Of a DNA stretch of 64,000 nt, positions 62,354 to 64,000 are shown one piece after another (position 1 is the stretch's first letter; each line of letters opens with the position of its first letter). Below the pieces are notes generated by a model that ran no database searches, was not told the origin of the DNA, and was given only the letters and a program-made list of their open reading frames with translations. The stretch is taken from positions 1,922,001 through 1,986,000 of the forward strand of contig NZ_CP036282.1 in the NCBI RefSeq assembly GCF_006974105.1. Direction: 5' to 3'. The position numbers and the translations under genes were made by a program. The stretch is from Rhodoferax aquaticus (GTDB lineage Bacteria; Pseudomonadota; Gammaproteobacteria; Burkholderiales; Burkholderiaceae_C).

Positions 62354-63496
62354 CTAGCCGATCAGGCGGCCATCCGGTGCAATCATGCTTTGGGTTACAT
62401 ACGTGCCACTGCGATTTTTTCCGTCGAGATTGAGTCTAAAACCACCCAGTTCGACAGAGCTACGCTTCTGGAGTGCTTGCAGTGTGCTTTGGCGTGTCAC
62501 TGCGCCGTCTATGGACTGGAGCATCTCGTAGGTGTAGCGTGCCGACATAAAGCCAGCCAAGCTGTGGGGGGTAGGGGGTTCGTCATAGAGCCGCCCTAAG
62601 GTGTCTCGGTAGGCGCGAACGATAGGTAGATTGGAGTTCACCAGCGGCACAACTTGGGTTGCCACCACTTGTGCGTGGCGAGAGCTTCCCATTTGACTCA
62701 GTGTTTGCAGATTGACATCCGACATGCCGACGATGTAGCGCAAGGCGGCTTGTTTATCAATGCCCCGGCTAAACTCGTATAACTCGGGGGTTCCACCAAT
62801 GAAAACCAATACCCGTGGTGTGTCCGGCGTGAGTGTTTTCCCAAGCTGCTGTAGATCTGCGCTGGGGCTGTAGTTTTTGAGTCGCAAGCCAAGGGTTTGG
62901 GCTGCAAGTTCAACATCTGTTTTGTAGCTCGCGAACTCGGCGGGAGAGCCGTACACAGCACCCATCTCCGTCACCCCCATCACGGCCAATGACTTGACAG
63001 CATGTGTGATCTGGTCTTGGCGAGACGCAAAAATCGGGAAGGTGTTATCACCGCCGATCAGGTCAAGGTTTTGAAGCCAGGGGGCGATGTGCGCGATGTC
63101 AGGTAGCTCTCTGCGCAGAATATCTGCAATTTGGCTTGCCGCACGGTCGCCTGAAGTGCCAAACAATGCGACACATTGGGTTTGATTTTTCAGCGACTCC
63201 ACCGCCGCACGGAGGTTGGCGGCGGTCCCATCCACTTCTATGACTTGGTGTTGGATTGTCTTGCCGCGCAAGCCGCCTTTGGCATTGATGTCACTCCAAG
63301 CAGCCCGAGCCCCTACCAGAAAGTCTTTGGACACGTCAATTTGAGTCGCTGACATGTCTACGATTTGCGCCACCGATATGCGTCCTGCACTCGTGCTCCT
63401 GCTTGCCTGCGCCCAGGCCGGCAAGGCGGCACTTGCAGCTAAGCCACTGGTGATTCCAAGAAGTTTGCGGCGGTTAAGGATGTACTGGTGGTGCAT
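62354..63496 (-). CDS. Type-1 periplasmic binding protein (ABC, branched-chain amino acid/amide type)
   Basis: About 380 residues. The N-terminus has a Tat-like signal NRRKLLGITSGLAASAALPA with AWAQA cleavage. The mature part shows the LivJ/Leu-Ile-Val-binding fold: QIVDMSATQIDVSKDFLVGA, then INAKGGLRGKTIQ and FGTSGDRAASQIADIL. No membrane or ATPase subunits are nearby, so the transport partner or a sensory role is unknown. ATG 63496 is chosen because the twin-arginine signal begins just after it; an upstream in-frame ATG at 63568 would cross the fasciclin terminator. Confidence 0.88.
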   Translation of the reverse strand: MHHQYILNRRKLLGITSGLAASAALPAWAQASRSTSAGRISVAQIVDMSATQIDVSKDFLVGARAAWSDINAKGGLRGKTIQHQVIEVDGTAANLRAAVESLKNQTQCVALFGTSGDRAASQIADILRRELPDIAHIAPWLQNLDLIGGDNTFPIFASRQDQITHAVKSLAVMGVTEMGAVYGSPAEFASYKTDVELAAQTLGLRLKNYSPSADLQQLGKTLTPDTPRVLVFIGGTPELYEFSRGIDKQAALRYIVGMSDVNLQTLSQMGSSRHAQVVATQVVPLVNSNLPIVRAYRDTLGRLYDEPPTPHSLAGFMSARYTYEMLQSIDGAVTRQSTLQALQKRSSVELGGFRLNLDGKNRSGTYVTQSMIAPDGRLIG

Positions 63497-63543
63497 GAAC
63501 GTGATCGCTTCGTAGGTGGACTTGCCAGGGTGATGTGTGCTAC

Positions 63544-63593
63544 AAAAAAAATAGCTGTATACGCACACTGGGTGTGCGCAAACAGCTATTTTT
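63544..63593 (-). terminator. Terminator after the fasciclin gene, repeat-like (copy D)
   Basis: A 12-bp stem AAAAATAGCTGT/ACAGCTATTTTT encloses a second 7-bp stem CGCACAC/GTGTGCG. On the reverse strand it is followed by a T-run and lies 37 nt past the fasciclin stop. Its GCGCAAACAGCTATTTTTG side resembles the hairpin repeats in the ars operon. Confidence 0.85.
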
Positions 63594-63629
63594 GCGGGGG
63601 AATTTGACTGCGCTGTGACGCGCGTCGAT

Positions 63630-64000
63630 TTACTTCTTGACCGGAGCTGTCATCACGGTGTCAATGATGTGTACCACCCCGTTGGTTGCCACCAAGTCGG
63701 CCTTGGTGACGGCTGCATTTTCCACAGTGACGAATTCGCCCGCTTTGGCGATGGCGACGTTGGCGCCGTGCAGGGTTTTGACGTCACTATTTTTGATGTC
63801 TGCCGCCAGCAGCTTGGCCGCAACTACATGGTAGGTCAGCAAGTCTTTGAGCTTGTCAGGGTTTTGGCTCAGCTCATCCAAGGTTTTGGCTGGGACTGCC
63901 TTGAATGCTTCGTCCGAAGGGGCAAAGACGGTGAAGGGGCCGCCGGACTTCAAGGTCTCGCCAAGTCCCGCTTTCGCTACCAATTTGCTGAGTGTGCTCA
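63630..64000 (-). CDS. Fasciclin-domain protein, truncated by the window edge
   Basis: The C-terminal about 123 residues are visible, entering from the right edge. The FAS1 fold signatures FTVFAPSDEAFKAVP and LLTYHVVAAKLLAADI are followed by the terminal NGVVHIIDTVMTAP. FAS1 proteins are usually exported adhesion or surface proteins; the signal peptide would lie outside the window. The gene ends with a strong terminator. Confidence 0.93.
   Translation of the reverse strand, partial: STLSKLVAKAGLGETLKSGGPFTVFAPSDEAFKAVPAKTLDELSQNPDKLKDLLTYHVVAAKLLAADIKNSDVKTLHGANVAIAKAGEFVTVENAAVTKADLVATNGVVHIIDTVMTAPVKK

Noticed and set aside
62354-64000. ABC transporter operon with permease and ATPase near the binding protein
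   Set aside because: No such genes are seen on either side within the window.
1-64000. CRISPR array, insertion sequence, prophage or integrase
   Set aside because: No repeat-spacer series and no transposase, integrase or phage motifs were seen on either strand.

Overview
The window reads as chromosome of a betaproteobacterium of the order Burkholderiales, most likely family Comamonadaceae (Rhodoferax/Polaromonas-like). This is inferred from gene order and protein character: rpsB-tsf-pyrH-frr-uppS-cdsA-dxr-bamA-skp-lpxD-fabZ-lpxA-lpxB-rnhB, carA-leuE-carB-greA-yhbY-rlmE-ftsH-folP-glmM and tolB-pal-cpoB. No integrase, transposase, phage gene, CRISPR array or plasmid function was seen.

Layout. 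(1) 1-1731: the end of a Maf-type nucleotide pyrophosphatase gene and rng. (2) 1741-14104: an envelope polysaccharide/LPS region. A forward run holds a double glycosyltransferase, a GT2, an O-antigen ligase/polymerase-like protein and an SGNH-fused acyltransferase. A converging reverse operon of five genes, each overlapping the next by 4 nt, holds a WaaE-like GT2, msbA, a polysaccharide deacetylase, a DUF6492-like protein and an unknown protein. Another GT2 runs straight into tolB. (3) 14104-17824: tolB-pal-cpoB, tcdA and two tRNA-Lys genes with a clear terminator. (4) 18090-19829: a metallo-beta-lactamase-fold protein and an HDOD protein. (5) 20121-33282: translation, isoprenoid, phospholipid, outer-membrane assembly and lipid A genes. 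The usual rseP between dxr and bamA is missing and replaced by about 300 nt holding a (CT)9 tract. (6) 33279-46098: an RNA methyltransferase and a carbamoyl-phosphate, GreA, FtsH, folate and GlmM block.

(7) 46324-52492, reverse strand: an unusual arsenic operon, arsR - arsC (thioredoxin type) - aquaporin - arsC (glutaredoxin type) - arsH - ATP-grasp-like protein - arsA. It has both ArsA and an aquaglyceroporin but no ArsB, Acr3 or ArsD, and it carries an ATP-grasp-like protein of unknown role. Short hairpin repeats are scattered through it. This is my main candidate for an undescribed system.

(8) 52576-62266: a phosphate-starvation block. Tandem 11-nt-phased Pho-box-like repeats precede olsB - plcP-like - agt-like, a set that would replace phospholipids by ornithine lipids and glycolipids. 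Similar repeats lie before ppk and, unexpectedly, before an EAL-CBS-GGDEF gene. sixA, a histone H1-like protein and ppx complete the block. (9) 62354-64000: a Tat-exported type-1 periplasmic binding protein and a truncated fasciclin-domain protein.

Function assignments come from motifs and family recognition by eye. No database search was run, and Pho boxes, promoters and operators are pattern matches only.
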